Part shown: positions 19,594 to 28,909 of the stretch, piece after piece | Numbering within the stretch: position 1 is the stretch's first letter | Layout: every line of letters starts with the position of its first letter | Assembly: GCF_901482445.1 (NCBI RefSeq) | Contig: NZ_LR590477.1 | Coordinates: 310,001-374,000, forward strand | Direction: 5' to 3' | DNA: 64,000 nucleotides | Source: Neisseria lactamica | GTDB lineage: Bacteria > Pseudomonadota > Gammaproteobacteria > Burkholderiales > Neisseriaceae | Notes under the pieces: generated by a model | What the model was told of the DNA's origin: nothing | The model's input: the letters and a program-made list of their open reading frames with translations, nothing else | Databases searched by the model: none | Position numbers and translations under genes: made by a program

Positions 19594-20526
19594 ATGTATG
19601 AAATAAAACAGCCTTTTCATAGCGGATACTTGCAGGTGTCTGAAATTCATCAAATTTATTGGGAAGAGTCGGGCAATCCCGACGGTGTGCCGGTCATTTT
19701 TTTACACGGCGGGCCGGGCGCGGGGGCTTCGCCTGAATGTCGGGGTTTTTTCAATCCCGATGTGTTCCGCATCGTCATCATCGACCAGCGCGGTTGCGGA
19801 CGTTCGCGCCCGTATGCTTGTGCGGAAGACAATACGACTTGGGATTTGGTGGCGGATATTGAAAAAGTCCGTGAAATGCTGGGTATTGAAAAATGGCTGG
19901 TGTTCGGCGGTTCGTGGGGCAGCACTTTGTCGCTGGCTTATGCCCAAACCCATCCGGAACGGGTAAAAGGATTGGTATTGCGCGGGATATTTTTGTGCAG
20001 GCCGTCTGAAACGGCGTGGCTGAACGAGGCGGGCGGTGTGAGCCGGATTTATCCGGAACAATGGCAAAAATTTGTCGCGCCGATTGCTGAAAATCGGCGG
20101 AACCGGCTGATTGAGGCGTATCACGGATTGCTGTTTCATCAAGATGAAGAAGTGTGCCTGTCTGCCGCGAAGGCTTGGGCGGATTGGGAAAGCTATCTGA
20201 TCCGTTTCGAGCCGGAGGATGTGGATGAAGATGCTTATGCCTCACTGTCGATTGCGCGTTTGGAAAACCATTATTTTGTCAACGGCGGCTGGTTGCAGGA
20301 CGATAAGGCGATTTTGAACAATATCGGCAAAATACGGCATATCCCGACCGTTATCGTGCAGGGGCGGTATGATTTGTGTACGCCGATGCAGAGTGCGTGG
20401 GAGCTGTCGAAAGCCTTTCCCGAAGCGGAATTGAGGGTGGTTCAGGCAGGGCATTGTGCGTTCGATCCGCCTTTGGCGGATGCGTTGGTTCAGGCGGTTG
20501 AGGATATTTTTCCTCGGTTGTTGTAA
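19594..20526 (+). CDS. pip: Proline iminopeptidase
   Basis: Alpha/beta-hydrolase of peptidase family S33 that removes N-terminal proline from peptides; pathogenic Neisseria have strong activity. 310 residues from ATG 19594, the known length; ATG 19591 is immediately before and the frame is open back to 19480 without homology. Oxyanion region HGGPG (38-42), nucleophile S107 in GGSWGS, acid Asp in VQGRYDLCTP and the C-terminal catalytic His in QAGHCAFDPP. The ribosome site GGGAGAAG precedes the start. A DUS core lies inside the gene at about 20003 (GCCGTCTGAA). Confidence 0.94.
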   Translation: MYEIKQPFHSGYLQVSEIHQIYWEESGNPDGVPVIFLHGGPGAGASPECRGFFNPDVFRIVIIDQRGCGRSRPYACAEDNTTWDLVADIEKVREMLGIEKWLVFGGSWGSTLSLAYAQTHPERVKGLVLRGIFLCRPSETAWLNEAGGVSRIYPEQWQKFVAPIAENRRNRLIEAYHGLLFHQDEEVCLSAAKAWADWESYLIRFEPEDVDEDAYASLSIARLENHYFVNGGWLQDDKAILNNIGKIRHIPTVIVQGRYDLCTPMQSAWELSKAFPEAELRVVQAGHCAFDPPLADALVQAVEDIFPRLL

Positions 20527-20540
20527 AAAGTTCCGCACAA

Positions 20541-20570
20541 AAAAGCAGCTTCCGTTTGGAAGCTGCTTTT
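20541..20570. terminator. Bidirectional terminator between pip and bamC
   Basis: A perfect 13-bp stem AAAAGCAGCTTCC / GGAAGCTGCTTTT with a GTTT loop; it has no uptake sequence, unlike most terminators here. Confidence 0.88.
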
Positions 20571-20582
20571 GTTTTGAACGGT

Positions 20583-21710
20583 TTAACGCAGTTCGGAATG
20601 GAGTTTGCCCAACAGTGCGGATGCGTCTTTTCCGGCATATGCGCTGCCGTCTTTGTTGAGCAGGACGATGCGCGAGCCGTCGGCGACAGGCTCGGCATAG
20701 ACAATCAGTTCCGGCTGTTCGGCAGGTTTCTCCGCTTTGCCTTTGCCCAGCAGGCGTTTGAACAGGCCGGGTTTTTGTTCGGTAACTGCATTGCTTTCGT
20801 TCGGGGCTTTTTGAACCAGGAAGGCGTGGCGTTCGGTGTTTTGACCGACGACGGTCAGCCCGATGCGGTCGAGGGCGAGCGCGGTGCGCCGCCAGTTTCT
20901 GCCGTAGTCGCCAAAGACAATCAGGCTTTTGCCTTCGATACGCGCCATTTCGTTTGCGGCGGGAAGGGTCGGGTTTTTTGCCGATGCGTTTTCCGCCTGC
21001 TGTCCGTCAACGCCCAAATATTGCATAAAGCGCGTCAGGAAAGCGGCTTCGAGGTTGGGATCGGACGGGGAGGGCTGCCATACGGTCGTGTCTTTGTCTT
21101 TGCCGCCGTACACTTCTTTCATGGCTTTGTGGGTGAAGAAGATGTCGGAAACGCCGTTTTGACCCTGTTCGATGCGGATGATGAACTTGTCGCGTTCGCC
21201 GGTGGAGTAGATGCCGCCCAAGCCGACTTTGTCGAAGAGGCGGCGGATGCTGTCTTGCGGGATTTTGGCGCGGTTTTCCGCCCATTCGGTTTCCATTTGC
21301 CCGATGGCCGGTTCTTCGGATTTGATGTCGAAGCCGTTTTCCTGCCAAAAGGCTTTCAGGAGCGGCCAGATTTCGGCAGGAGACTTGCCGTCGACAACGA
21401 GCCAGCGTTGGCTGCCGTCGCGCTCGAGGCGGACACCTTTGACGCTTTTCAATACCTCGGCATCGGCAGGCTGTTGGACGGCGGGGGTGCGGCGTTGTTC
21501 CAAATCGCTGGCGCGGACGGCTCCCGAACCGGCAGGCAGGCGGTAGAGGTCGCCTTGGTCGGGGTTGTTTAAGTCGGGGGGAACTTCGAGTTTGATCAGG
21601 CGGTGCGACTGGCTTTGGTAGTCGAGCTTGGGCTGTTCGGTTTTGCTGCCGGAGCAGGCGGCAAGCCCGATGAGTGCGAGTGCGGCAATGACGGGTTTGA
21701 TATGGGTCAT
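20583..21710 (-). CDS. bamC: Outer membrane assembly lipoprotein BamC (NlpB)
   Basis: Lipoprotein of the BAM complex, which inserts beta-barrel proteins into the outer membrane. 375 residues from ATG 21710, which follows AGGATGA; the frame runs open for another 100 codons through dapA in the wrong frame and that extension is rejected. The signal peptide has lipobox LAAC (Cys19). After an unstructured segment (QPKLDYQSQSHRLIKLEVPP, the part that contacts BamD in E. coli) come two helix-grip domains, about 90-210 and 240-370. It is downstream of dapA, the same gene order as dapA-bamC in E. coli. Confidence 0.92.
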   Translation of the reverse strand: MTHIKPVIAALALIGLAACSGSKTEQPKLDYQSQSHRLIKLEVPPDLNNPDQGDLYRLPAGSGAVRASDLEQRRTPAVQQPADAEVLKSVKGVRLERDGSQRWLVVDGKSPAEIWPLLKAFWQENGFDIKSEEPAIGQMETEWAENRAKIPQDSIRRLFDKVGLGGIYSTGERDKFIIRIEQGQNGVSDIFFTHKAMKEVYGGKDKDTTVWQPSPSDPNLEAAFLTRFMQYLGVDGQQAENASAKNPTLPAANEMARIEGKSLIVFGDYGRNWRRTALALDRIGLTVVGQNTERHAFLVQKAPNESNAVTEQKPGLFKRLLGKGKAEKPAEQPELIVYAEPVADGSRIVLLNKDGSAYAGKDASALLGKLHSELR

Positions 21711-21752
21711 CGTGTCATCCTGTGTGATGGATATTAAAGTGTTTGTTGCGTT

Positions 21753-21779
21753 ATGCCGTCTGAACGGTTCAGGCGGCAT
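21753..21779 (-). repeat. Imperfect DUS hairpin between dapA and bamC
   Basis: ATGCCGTCTGAAC pairs with GTTCAGGCGGCAT. The right arm carries one substitution (AGGCGG for AGACGG), leaving a G-U pair in RNA. It may attenuate transcription into bamC. Confidence 0.5.
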
Positions 21780-21787
21780 AGCTGTAT

Positions 21788-22663
21788 TTAGAGTTGTCCC
21801 GAGGCTTTCAGGGCGGCGCGGACTTTTGCCTGTCCGTCTTCGGTCAGCGGAACGAGCGGCAGGCGGACGTGCGGTTCGCATCTGCCCAAGGCGGATACCG
21901 CCCATTTCGGTGCGGCGGGACTGGGTTCGCAGAACATGGTGTCGTAAATCGGAATCAGCCGGTCGTTGAGCTCGCGTGCGAGGGCGATATCGCCTTGCAA
22001 CGCGGCACGGCACATATCGGCAAAGAGTTTCGGGGCGGCGTTGGCGGCTACGGTAATCACGCCGTGTCCGCCGCAGAGCATAAACGGCAGGGCGGTGTGG
22101 TCGTCGCCGGAAAGAACGACGAAGCCTTCGGGCGCACGGTTGATGAGTTCGATGTTGCTGCCGATGTTGCCGCCGGCTTCTTTCACACCGACGATGTTGG
22201 GGATTTCGGCAAGGCGCAGGATGGTTTCGTTGTTCATGCTGACGACGGTTCTGCCGGGCACGTTGTAGATGATCATCGGAATCGAGGCGGCTTCGGCGAT
22301 GGTTTTGAAATGGCGGTAAATGCCTTCTTGGGAGGGCTTATTGTAATAGGGGACGACGGAGAGGGTGTAGTCCGCGCCGGCTTTTTCGGCGGCTTGCGAA
22401 AGCGCGACGGCTTCGACGGTGTTGTTCGCGCCCGTGCCGGCGATGACGGGGACGCGTTTGGCAACGTGTTTGACTGTTTCTTCGATGACGCTTGTGTGTT
22501 CTTCTACGGAAAGCGTGGCGGATTCGCCTGTCGTGCCGACGGCGACGATGCCGTCCGTGCCGTTTTCAATGTGCCAGTCGATTAAGTCGCGGAGTTGTTC
22601 GTAATGGATGCTGCCGTCTTGATTCATCGGGGTAATCAGGGCAACCAGGCTACCTTGTAACAT
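21788..22663 (-). CDS. dapA: 4-Hydroxy-tetrahydrodipicolinate synthase
   Basis: First committed enzyme of lysine/diaminopimelate synthesis, condensing pyruvate with aspartate semialdehyde. 291 residues, TIM barrel. The Schiff-base lysine is K161 (GVKEAGG); T44/T45 (GTTGES), Y107 and Y133 form the catalytic triad region; R138 (NVPGRT) binds substrate. The start is ATG 22663. Followed by bamC. The plus-strand frames over this gene (21794-22585) are antisense shadows. Confidence 0.97.
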   Translation of the reverse strand: MLQGSLVALITPMNQDGSIHYEQLRDLIDWHIENGTDGIVAVGTTGESATLSVEEHTSVIEETVKHVAKRVPVIAGTGANNTVEAVALSQAAEKAGADYTLSVVPYYNKPSQEGIYRHFKTIAEAASIPMIIYNVPGRTVVSMNNETILRLAEIPNIVGVKEAGGNIGSNIELINRAPEGFVVLSGDDHTALPFMLCGGHGVITVAANAAPKLFADMCRAALQGDIALARELNDRLIPIYDTMFCEPSPAAPKWAVSALGRCEPHVRLPLVPLTEDGQAKVRAALKASGQL

Positions 22664-22899
22664 ACAGAACCTTTTATCAGTTGTGGTGTAGGGGGCGGTA
22701 ATGCTTCCGATTGTAGCCTACTTTACCGCAGGTGTGAAATCCGGCGGGTCCGGGATGAGCGGGGCGGCTTGACGGCGGATGCGTCGGGTTTGTATTTTTG
22801 TGTTTGAAATCAGGTTATTGAGTTTTGCAAACGATATTCCGGCGGCGACGGTTCGGAATCTGTTTGCCGGACGGGCGCGTATGCCGTCCGAAATCGAAA

Positions 22900-22928
22900 T
22901 TGAAGCGGTATGGCGGATTCGCTACAAT
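22900..22928 (+). promoter_or_regulatory. Promoter of the NCS2 permease gene
   Basis: -35 TTGAAG (22900-22905), a 17-base spacer and -10 TACAAT (22923-22928), 41 bases before the start. The remainder of 22664-22899 has no gene; a diverged DUS (ATGCCGTCCGAA) lies at 22881. Confidence 0.65.
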
Positions 22929-22969
22929 CCGCGCTTTGGTTTTTTCAACATTTGAAGCAAGGAAACATT

Positions 22970-24361
22970 ATGAGCGGTCATATGGGAAAAGGGGCGGATG
23001 CGCCTGATTTGGTGTACGGTTTGGAGGATAGGCCGCCGTTCGGCAATGCGCTGTTGAGCGCGGTTACCCATCTTTTGGCGATTTTCGTGCCGATGATTAC
23101 GCCCGCGCTGATTGTGGGCGGCGCGCTGGAACTGCCGGTGGAGATGACGGCGTATCTCGTGTCGATGGCGATGGTTGCGTCGGGTGTCGGCACTTATTTG
23201 CAGGTCAACCGTTTCGGGCCGGTCGGTTCGGGGATGCTGTCCATCCAGTCGGTGAATTTCTCGTTCGTTACCGTCATGATTGCGCTGGGCGCGGGGATGA
23301 AAGAGGGCGGTTTGACTAAGGATGCGATGATTTCGACGCTCTTGGGCGTATCGTTTGTCGGCGCGTTTTTGGTGTGTTTCTCGGCGTGGCTTCTGCCGTA
23401 TTTGAAAAAAGTGATTACGCCGACGGTCAGCGGCGTGGTCGTGATGCTGATTGGTCTGAGTTTGGTACACGTCGGCATTACCGATTTCGGCGGCGGCTTC
23501 GGCGCGAAGGCGGACGGCACGTTCGGCTCGATGGAAAACTTGGGGCTGGCATCGCTGGTGTTGCTGATTGTGTTGGTGTTCAACTGCATGAAAAACCCGC
23601 TGTTGCGGATGAGCGGCATCGCGGTCGGGCTGATTGCCGGCTACATCGTCGCGCTGTTTTTGGGCAAGGTGGATTTTTCCGCGCTGCAAAACCTGCCGCC
23701 GGTTACGCTGCCCGTACCGTTTAAATATGGTTTTGCTTTTGACTGGCACGCATTTATTGTGGCGGGTGCGATTTTCCTGTTGAGCGTGTTTGAGGCGGTC
23801 GGCGATTTGACGGCGACGGCAATGGTGTCCGATCAGCCGATTGAAGGCGAGGAATACACCAAACGTTTGCGCGGCGGCGTGTTGGCGGACGGCTTGGTAT
23901 CGGTGATTGCGACGGCTTTGGGTTCGCTGCCGCTGACGACGTTTGCGCAAAACAACGGCGTGATTCAGATGACCGGCGTGGCTTCGCGCCATGTGGGCAA
24001 ATATATTGCCGTGATTTTGGTGCTGTTGGGTTTGTTCCCCGTTGTCGGACGCGCGTTTACGACGATTCCGAGTCCGGTTTTAGGCGGCGCGATGGTTTTG
24101 ATGTTCGGCTTGATTGCGATTGCGGGCGTGCGGATTTTGGTCAGCCACGGCATCCGCAGGCGCGAGGCGGTGATTGCGGCAACGTCGGTCGGTTTGGGCT
24201 TGGGTGTCGCGTTTGAGCCGGAAGTGTTTAAAAACCTGCCCGTCTTGTTCCAAAACTCTATTTCCGCCGGCGGCATTACGGCAGTCTTGCTGAATTTGGT
24301 CTTGCCCGAAGATAAAACCGAGGCGGCGGTCAAGTTTGATACCGATCACTTGGAACACTGA
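22970..24361 (+). CDS. Xanthine/uracil-family (NCS2) permease, XanP-like
   Basis: 463-residue proton-coupled nucleobase transporter with 12-14 membrane helices. The two transport motifs of the xanthine branch are present: the TM8 stretch VFEAVGDLTATAMVSDQP and the TM10 stretch FAQNNGVIQMTGVASR, which bind purine in E. coli XanQ/XanP. Xanthine (or urate) rather than uracil is inferred from these. The start is ATG 22970 after CAAGGAAACATT; an earlier in-frame ATG at 22910 lies upstream of the promoter -10 and is rejected. It stands alone and ends at a strong DUS terminator. Confidence 0.88.
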   Translation: MSGHMGKGADAPDLVYGLEDRPPFGNALLSAVTHLLAIFVPMITPALIVGGALELPVEMTAYLVSMAMVASGVGTYLQVNRFGPVGSGMLSIQSVNFSFVTVMIALGAGMKEGGLTKDAMISTLLGVSFVGAFLVCFSAWLLPYLKKVITPTVSGVVVMLIGLSLVHVGITDFGGGFGAKADGTFGSMENLGLASLVLLIVLVFNCMKNPLLRMSGIAVGLIAGYIVALFLGKVDFSALQNLPPVTLPVPFKYGFAFDWHAFIVAGAIFLLSVFEAVGDLTATAMVSDQPIEGEEYTKRLRGGVLADGLVSVIATALGSLPLTTFAQNNGVIQMTGVASRHVGKYIAVILVLLGLFPVVGRAFTTIPSPVLGGAMVLMFGLIAIAGVRILVSHGIRRREAVIAATSVGLGLGVAFEPEVFKNLPVLFQNSISAGGITAVLLNLVLPEDKTEAAVKFDTDHLEH

Positions 24362-24373
24362 TTTTGAAAACGA

Positions 24374-24410
24374 ATGCCGTCTGAAACAGAATCCCTGTTT
24401 CAGACGGCAT
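24374..24410. terminator. DUS-pair terminator between permease and rlmB
   Basis: A 16-bp perfect stem (ATGCCGTCTGAAACAG and its complement) with a 5-base loop and a T-rich tail; convergent genes. Confidence 0.88.
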
Positions 24411-24422
24411 TGTTTTTGAGGC

Positions 24423-25175
24423 TTACGCTTTTTCGTTTTTTAATACGCGCTGCCGGCGGGTTTCACTTAATACCATTCCGGCAGACACGGAAACGTTCAT
24501 GCTTTCGACTGTACCGAACATGGGTATGGACACCAGCATATCGCAGTGTTCGCGCGTGAGGCGGCGCATACCGTCGCCTTCGTTGCCCATTACCCACGCC
24601 GCGCTGTCGGGCAGATTGCAATGGTAAAGGTCGGACTCGCCGCCCATATCGGTGCCGATGATCCAAATGCCGTATTCTTTCAGCTCGCGCATGGTGCGGG
24701 CGAGATTGGTTACGGTGATGTAGGGGACGGTTTCCGCCGCGCCGCAGGCGACTTTGCTGACGGTGGCGTTCAGCCCCGCGCTTTTGTCTTTCGGCGCGAT
24801 GACGGCGTGTACGCCCATTGCGTCGGCGGTACGTAGGCACGCGCCGAGGTTGTGCGGATCGGTGATGCCGTCGAGTATCAGCAACAGCGGCGGTTCGCTG
24901 AGGTTTTCCAATACGTCTTCGAGGTGGACGTGGTTTTTGGAGGCATCGATAAATCCGACTACGCCCTGATGGCGCGCTCCTTTGCTGATGGCGTTGAGGC
25001 GGTCGGCATCGGCAAAATATACGCGGATGTTTTCGTTTGCCGCCTTTTCCAACACTTCGCGCGTGCGTGCGTCTGATTTGCCTTCTTGGATGTAGAGTTC
25101 GACGATGGATTTGGGGTTTTGCCACAATCGGGCATTGACGGCGTGGAAGCCGTAGATGGGTCTTTGGTTTGCCAT
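24423..25175 (-). CDS. rlmB: 23S rRNA (guanosine-2251-2'-O-)-methyltransferase RlmB
   Basis: SPOUT/TrmH-family methyltransferase of 250 residues acting on the ribosomal P-loop. The N-terminal substrate-binding domain (about 1-90) starts [11 protein letters not shown]. The knotted SAM domain has motif 1 [18 protein letters not shown], motif 2 [16 protein letters not shown] and motif 3 [18 protein letters not shown]. The start is ATG 25175; the frame is open to 25208 but begins inside a DUS-like stretch (MPSEP...). It is the last gene of the leftward run miaA-tadA-DUF456-rlmB. RlmB over another TrmH member is from length and motif 1. Confidence 0.9.
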   Translation of the reverse strand: MANQRPIYGFHAVNARLWQNPKSIVELYIQEGKSDARTREVLEKAANENIRVYFADADRLNAISKGARHQGVVGFIDASKNHVHLEDVLENLSEPPLLLILDGITDPHNLGACLRTADAMGVHAVIAPKDKSAGLNATVSKVACGAAETVPYITVTNLARTMRELKEYGIWIIGTDMGGESDLYHCNLPDSAAWVMGNEGDGMRRLTREHCDMLVSIPMFGTVESMNVSVSAGMVLSETRRQRVLKNEKA

Positions 25176-25241
25176 GATGGTGCTTTGTGAAAAGGGTTCG
25201 GACGGCATTATAGCAATTTGCCGGTATGCCGTCTGAAGGGG

Positions 25242-25730
25242 TTAAAACAGGTAGGCGATGTATTTCACCAACAGGATAAACAAGATGGATACGGCGCAGC
25301 CGATTTTGAACGCCGTGCCGACGACAAGTCCCAACAGTGTACCCAAGCCCGCTTTACCTGCCTGAAGCATATTGCGTCTGTCGATGAGTTCGCCTGCCGC
25401 CGCGCCGATAAAGGGGCCGAGTATTAGTCCGGGCAGGGAGAAAAATATGCCGATGATGCTGCCGGCCAATGCGCCTCGAACGGCGAGCCTGCCCGCTCCG
25501 GTATATTTTGTCCCCCATATGCCTGCCATATAGTCCGTCAGTATGCCGGCAAGGCTGATGAGTCCGACCGTCCACAAAACGCCCGCGCCGTAGATTTGGT
25601 AGCCGCCGGAGTAGGCGAGCAGCCAGGTTCCGGCAAACATCAATGCCAATCCGGGCAGGGCGGGGTAAACGATGCCCGCCGTACCGGCGGCTATCAGGGC
25701 GAGGGCGAGGATGACGGGCAGGGCGGTCAT
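25242..25730 (-). CDS. DUF456 family membrane protein
   Basis: 162-residue integral membrane protein with about five hydrophobic segments, rich in Gly and Ala. It matches the DUF456 pattern, including GTAGIVYPALPGLALMFAG, DYMAGIWGTKYTGAGR and PGLILGPFIGAAAGEL. No function is established for the family. The start is ATG 25730, four bases after the tadA stop, so the two are co-transcribed. A single DUS (25228-25237) lies in the gap to rlmB. Confidence 0.85.
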   Translation of the reverse strand: MTALPVILALALIAAGTAGIVYPALPGLALMFAGTWLLAYSGGYQIYGAGVLWTVGLISLAGILTDYMAGIWGTKYTGAGRLAVRGALAGSIIGIFFSLPGLILGPFIGAAAGELIDRRNMLQAGKAGLGTLLGLVVGTAFKIGCAVSILFILLVKYIAYLF

Positions 25731-25734
25731 AGCT

Positions 25735-26454
25735 TCAACCTTTTCTTTTGTTTTGGAAAAAACGGCTTAATACGGCGCGGCATTCTTCTTGCAGGATTCC
25801 GCCCCGTATGGCGGTGTGCGTATTGAGGCGTTTGTCGGCAAACAGGTTGACGATGCTGCCTGCCGCGCCGGTTTTGGGTTCTGCCGCACCGTAGATCACG
25901 CGCCTGATTCGTGCCTGTATCAGTGCGGACGCGCACATAGCACAGGGTTCGAGGGTGATATATATGTCGCATCCGTCAAGGCGGTAGTTTTGCATTTCGC
26001 TGCCTGCCTGCGCCAAGGCGTTGATTTCGGCGTGGCGGCTGACATTGCAGTCGGCAATGCAGGTGTTGTGTGCCGATGCGATGATTTTGCCGTCTGAAAC
26101 GATGACTGCCCCGACGGGTATTTCGCCCATTAATGCGGACAGTTTTGCCTGTTCCAATGCCAAACCCATGAAATGCGCCATTTCGCCTTGCGGGGGAAAG
26201 GCGGCGACGGGCGGATGGTTTTTCAACTCGGCAAGCAGGCGGGCTTTATGCGCTTGGGACATTTCTTGCGGCGGCGTGCCGTCCAGCAGCGACTCGAGTT
26301 GCCACAGCGTGCTTTTCGTGAGGGTCAAACCCGATGCCTTCAATAACAAGAAGGTTTGAACCGCGCCGGTTTGACGCAGTTCTTCGAGCGTACGGATACC
26401 GAGCCTGTGCAGGGCGGCGACGGTTTTGGGGGCGAGCGGCGGCGTGGTCAGCAT
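25735..26454 (-). CDS. tadA: tRNA adenosine(34) deaminase TadA with N-terminal TfoX-C-like domain
   Basis: C-terminal part (about 92-236) is TadA, which makes inosine-34 in tRNA-Arg(ACG). Zinc/catalytic residues H141 and E143 (RHAEINAL), C171 and C174 (LEPCAMC) are intact. The first 80 residues are extra compared with TadA of E. coli (about 167 residues): the stretch LHRLGIRTLEELRQTGAVQ and STLWQLESLLDGTP resembles the helix-hairpin TfoX C-terminal domain. The fusion is one uninterrupted frame starting at ATG 26454, three bases after the miaA stop. Adjacent miaA also modifies tRNA anticodon arms. Confidence 0.92.
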   Translation of the reverse strand: MLTTPPLAPKTVAALHRLGIRTLEELRQTGAVQTFLLLKASGLTLTKSTLWQLESLLDGTPPQEMSQAHKARLLAELKNHPPVAAFPPQGEMAHFMGLALEQAKLSALMGEIPVGAVIVSDGKIIASAHNTCIADCNVSRHAEINALAQAGSEMQNYRLDGCDIYITLEPCAMCASALIQARIRRVIYGAAEPKTGAAGSIVNLFADKRLNTHTAIRGGILQEECRAVLSRFFQNKRKG

Positions 26455-26457
26455 AGT

Positions 26458-27399
26458 TTATACACCGAAAAACCGTTTTGCCGCCTCAATCAGGCGCGTG
26501 CCTGAAGTGCCGTCTGAAAACGGGTCGGCAACGCAGTCTAAAGGTGTTTTGCGTAACCAAGTCAGTTGGCGTTTGGCAAGTTGGCGCGTGGCGGCAATGC
26601 CTTTTTCGACAAATTCCGGGAAATCGGTTTTTCCGTCCAGATATTCCCACGCCTGACGGTAGCCGACGCAGCGTATGGCGGGGGAGTCGGCGGTCAGGCC
26701 GGGATAGCGGAGGCGCAGGTTTTCTACTTCGCCGATAAAGCCCTGTTCGAGCATCAGGTGGAAACGCAGGGCGATGTTTTCGTGCAGGCGGGCGCGGTCT
26801 TCGGGAATCAGGGCGGCGGTATGCAAATCGAAGGGGAGCGTATGGGGGCTTTGTCTGCCGAGGTGTTCGCTCATCGGTTTGCCGGTCAGATAATAAACTT
26901 CCAAAGCGCGTCCGATACGCTGGCTGTCGTTCGGCTTCAGACGGCATGCGGTTTCGGGATCGGCTTTTTGCAGGGTGCGGTAGAGGAAATCCAAGCCGTA
27001 CATTTGTTTTTGTTCGTCCAAGTCGGCACGCAGGCAGGCATCGGCCTCGGGCAAATCGTTCAAACCTTGGGTCAGGGCGCGGAAATACATCATCGTGCCG
27101 CCGACAATCAGCGCAAACCTGCCGCGTGAGGAAATTTCCCCGACCAAGCGCGTGCAGTCTGCGACAAAACGGGCGGCACTGTATGTCTGAACGGGCGTAA
27201 TGATGTCGATAAGGTGGTGCGGGACAAAGGCGCGTTCGGAGGCGGACGGTTTTGCCGTGCCGATGTCCATACCGGTATAGACCAGCGCGGAATCGAGGCT
27301 GATGATTTCGACAGGCAGGGTTTCGGCAATTTTGAGGGCGAGCGCGGTTTTGCCGCAGGCGGTCGGCCCGAGCAGGGCAAAGGCTTTCGGGATCGGCAT
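26458..27399 (-). CDS. miaA: tRNA dimethylallyltransferase MiaA
   Basis: Adds a dimethylallyl group to A37 of tRNAs reading codons starting with U, which include the tRNA-Ser species encoded in this window. 313 residues. P-loop GPTACGKT (11-18), the catalytic-aspartate region [18 protein letters not shown] and the tRNA-contacting [12 protein letters not shown] are visible. The start ATG 27399 begins [11 protein letters not shown]. An uptake-sequence core in inverse orientation (about 26509-26518) lies within its 3' end and encodes Phe-Ser-Asp-Gly. It heads a tight operon with tadA and the DUF456 gene. Confidence 0.95.
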   Translation of the reverse strand: MPIPKAFALLGPTACGKTALALKIAETLPVEIISLDSALVYTGMDIGTAKPSASERAFVPHHLIDIITPVQTYSAARFVADCTRLVGEISSRGRFALIVGGTMMYFRALTQGLNDLPEADACLRADLDEQKQMYGLDFLYRTLQKADPETACRLKPNDSQRIGRALEVYYLTGKPMSEHLGRQSPHTLPFDLHTAALIPEDRARLHENIALRFHLMLEQGFIGEVENLRLRYPGLTADSPAIRCVGYRQAWEYLDGKTDFPEFVEKGIAATRQLAKRQLTWLRKTPLDCVADPFSDGTSGTRLIEAAKRFFGV

Positions 27400-27752
27400 A
27401 ATGTTTCGGGTTTGGAAAAATGCGGATTATAGCGGAAAGCGCGCCGCCCTTATATTTTGCTTTGAAGAAGCACGCCGACGGCAAGGGGGCGTGTTTACCG
27501 TATGCCTTTATAAAATTTCAAACCGATGCGCCGGGTTTTCAATATGCCCACGCCCGATGCAGCCTTGTCCTCAGGCATCGGCGGCAGTGTCCGATTTTTC
27601 AGGGAACGTCCGCACTAGGTATATTTAACGAGTGAACACTAAGTATGTCAAGTAGCTACGTTCGTATGTAGGAACATATCCATGAACTTTTTAACGATAG
27701 CTTAAGGTTATCGTTAAAAGGTATTACCTCGACAAACTGGGATTTATCTTTT
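27400..27752. other. Gene-free region with inverted repeat between miaA and orf27753
   Basis: No supported gene. The left 200 bases have neisserial composition and could be eroded coding sequence; from about 27610 the DNA becomes A+T-rich like the next gene. An 11-bp inverted repeat TTTTAACGATA (27689-27699 and 27709-27719) with a 9-base loop lies 3' of the leftward gene and may terminate it. Confidence 0.5.
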
Positions 27753-28337
27753 TTATTCATCCAAAGCGTTGTAAAGCTTGTCCATAATTACAGAAAGGGC
27801 TTCTGGAATTCCTTCATCCCAGTCTGGACTTTCAAGAATTTCACCATCTAACGCCTTAAACATTACTTCTGGTATTTTTGATTTTGCTTTACTATCGTCA
27901 TATCCTTTTGTCCAATCATGTCCTCCAGAATATAAATCGTTAGCCGGATTAAATGCATAAATTTGATCATTATAAAAATCAGAAAGATAGTTTGTTTCAA
28001 TGGTATCTAAAATATCATAATCTTCTAAGCCCCATGAATATTTTTCTTCGCATTCTTTTCTGTCCACACAGTTCTCTTTATAAAAATCAGGTGCCATGTA
28101 CCAGTACAAATAAAGGATTGTGCCTCTGTCAGTATCTGGCTGATCAACTATCCACTGGATTACTTTTTTAGAATTATCAAAGTTCCAACTTATTGCTAAT
28201 AGCTGTCTTTCTTTCGGAGTATTTTTCTTAAGAAAATCAATAATAAGCTCTGTGCTTAATTTCTCAAATTCATCGTCATCAATTTTGACTTCGTCCCATT
28301 CAAAATCGTCATTGAGAATATCACTTATCGTTAACAT
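27753..28337 (-). CDS. A+T-rich orphan protein resembling DUF4274
   Basis: 194-residue very acidic cytoplasmic protein. The block LAISWNFDNSKKVIQWIVDQ followed by PDTDRGTILYLYWYMAP matches my recollection of DUF4274 proteins (W-D ... W-I ... P-x-D-x-x-T); no function is assigned to them. The start is ATG 28337 with an exceptionally strong ribosome site, AGGAGGT. Codon use and base composition are far more A+T-rich than neighbours, and I see no uptake sequence in the gene, both pointing to horizontal acquisition. Small acidic orphan genes of this kind are often immunity proteins of polymorphic toxins, but no toxin gene is adjacent. Confidence 0.72.
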   Translation of the reverse strand: MLTISDILNDDFEWDEVKIDDDEFEKLSTELIIDFLKKNTPKERQLLAISWNFDNSKKVIQWIVDQPDTDRGTILYLYWYMAPDFYKENCVDRKECEEKYSWGLEDYDILDTIETNYLSDFYNDQIYAFNPANDLYSGGHDWTKGYDDSKAKSKIPEVMFKALDGEILESPDWDEGIPEALSVIMDKLYNALDE

Positions 28338-28612
28338 ACTGTACCTCCTAAAATTTCGATTTGTAACTATCTTTTTTTGAACAAATATCTGTTATTTACT
28401 ATCAGAACCCGTGAAATTATATCGTAATTATTTTAATACACTATTCAATTACCGGCTCTACATAATCCCCATCTTCCTTAAGGTGCGGCAGCACCGCGTT
28501 TTCCTGCGGCAAGGCTTCAGACGGCATCGCCGGCAGCCTGTGCCGATACGTCGGTTAGACAAGGCGTGCGCTTGGGGCGATAATGGCGTTTTGCTTTTTT
28601 GAAAGCCTTGCA

Positions 28613-28891
28613 ATGTCCCGAAACCTGCTTGTCCGCTGGCTTGTCGTCTGCCTGATACCCTTGGCGACGCTTGCCGTTTTCGCCGCCAATCCGCCCGAAG
28701 ACAAACCCCAGCATCTGATTAACGGCATCATCCTTGCCTGCGAAGCGACGTTTTTGTTCAAATTCGTCCTTTTCGACACCATCAAGCATCATTTGAAACA
28801 AGAGTTTGATTTGAAACGTCAAACTATGTTTCTGTTTGTTCCGATTGTTTTGCTGGTTGTGTATTTGTTCCACTATTTCGGCGCGTTTTAG
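28613..28891 (+). CDS. Small inner-membrane protein, unknown function
   Basis: 92 residues from ATG 28613 (MSRNLLVRWLVV...), or 102 if the in-frame ATG at 28583 is used; neither has a strong ribosome site. Three hydrophobic segments are predicted by eye (about 7-25, 37-55 and 72-90), separated by a polar loop PPEDKPQH and a basic stretch KHHLKQEFDLKRQ. I do not recognise a family. It lies 18 bases upstream of earP and could be co-transcribed with it. The 28338-28582 stretch upstream is A+T-rich, with one inverted DUS at 28518. Confidence 0.65.
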   Translation: MSRNLLVRWLVVCLIPLATLAVFAANPPEDKPQHLINGIILACEATFLFKFVLFDTIKHHLKQEFDLKRQTMFLFVPIVLLVVYLFHYFGAF

Positions 28892-28909
28892 CTTGTTTTC
28901 CAGATGGTT

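Noticed and set aside
20556..21572. 338-codon plus-strand ORF
   Set aside because: Antisense to bamC; Phe/Val/Gly-rich shadow.
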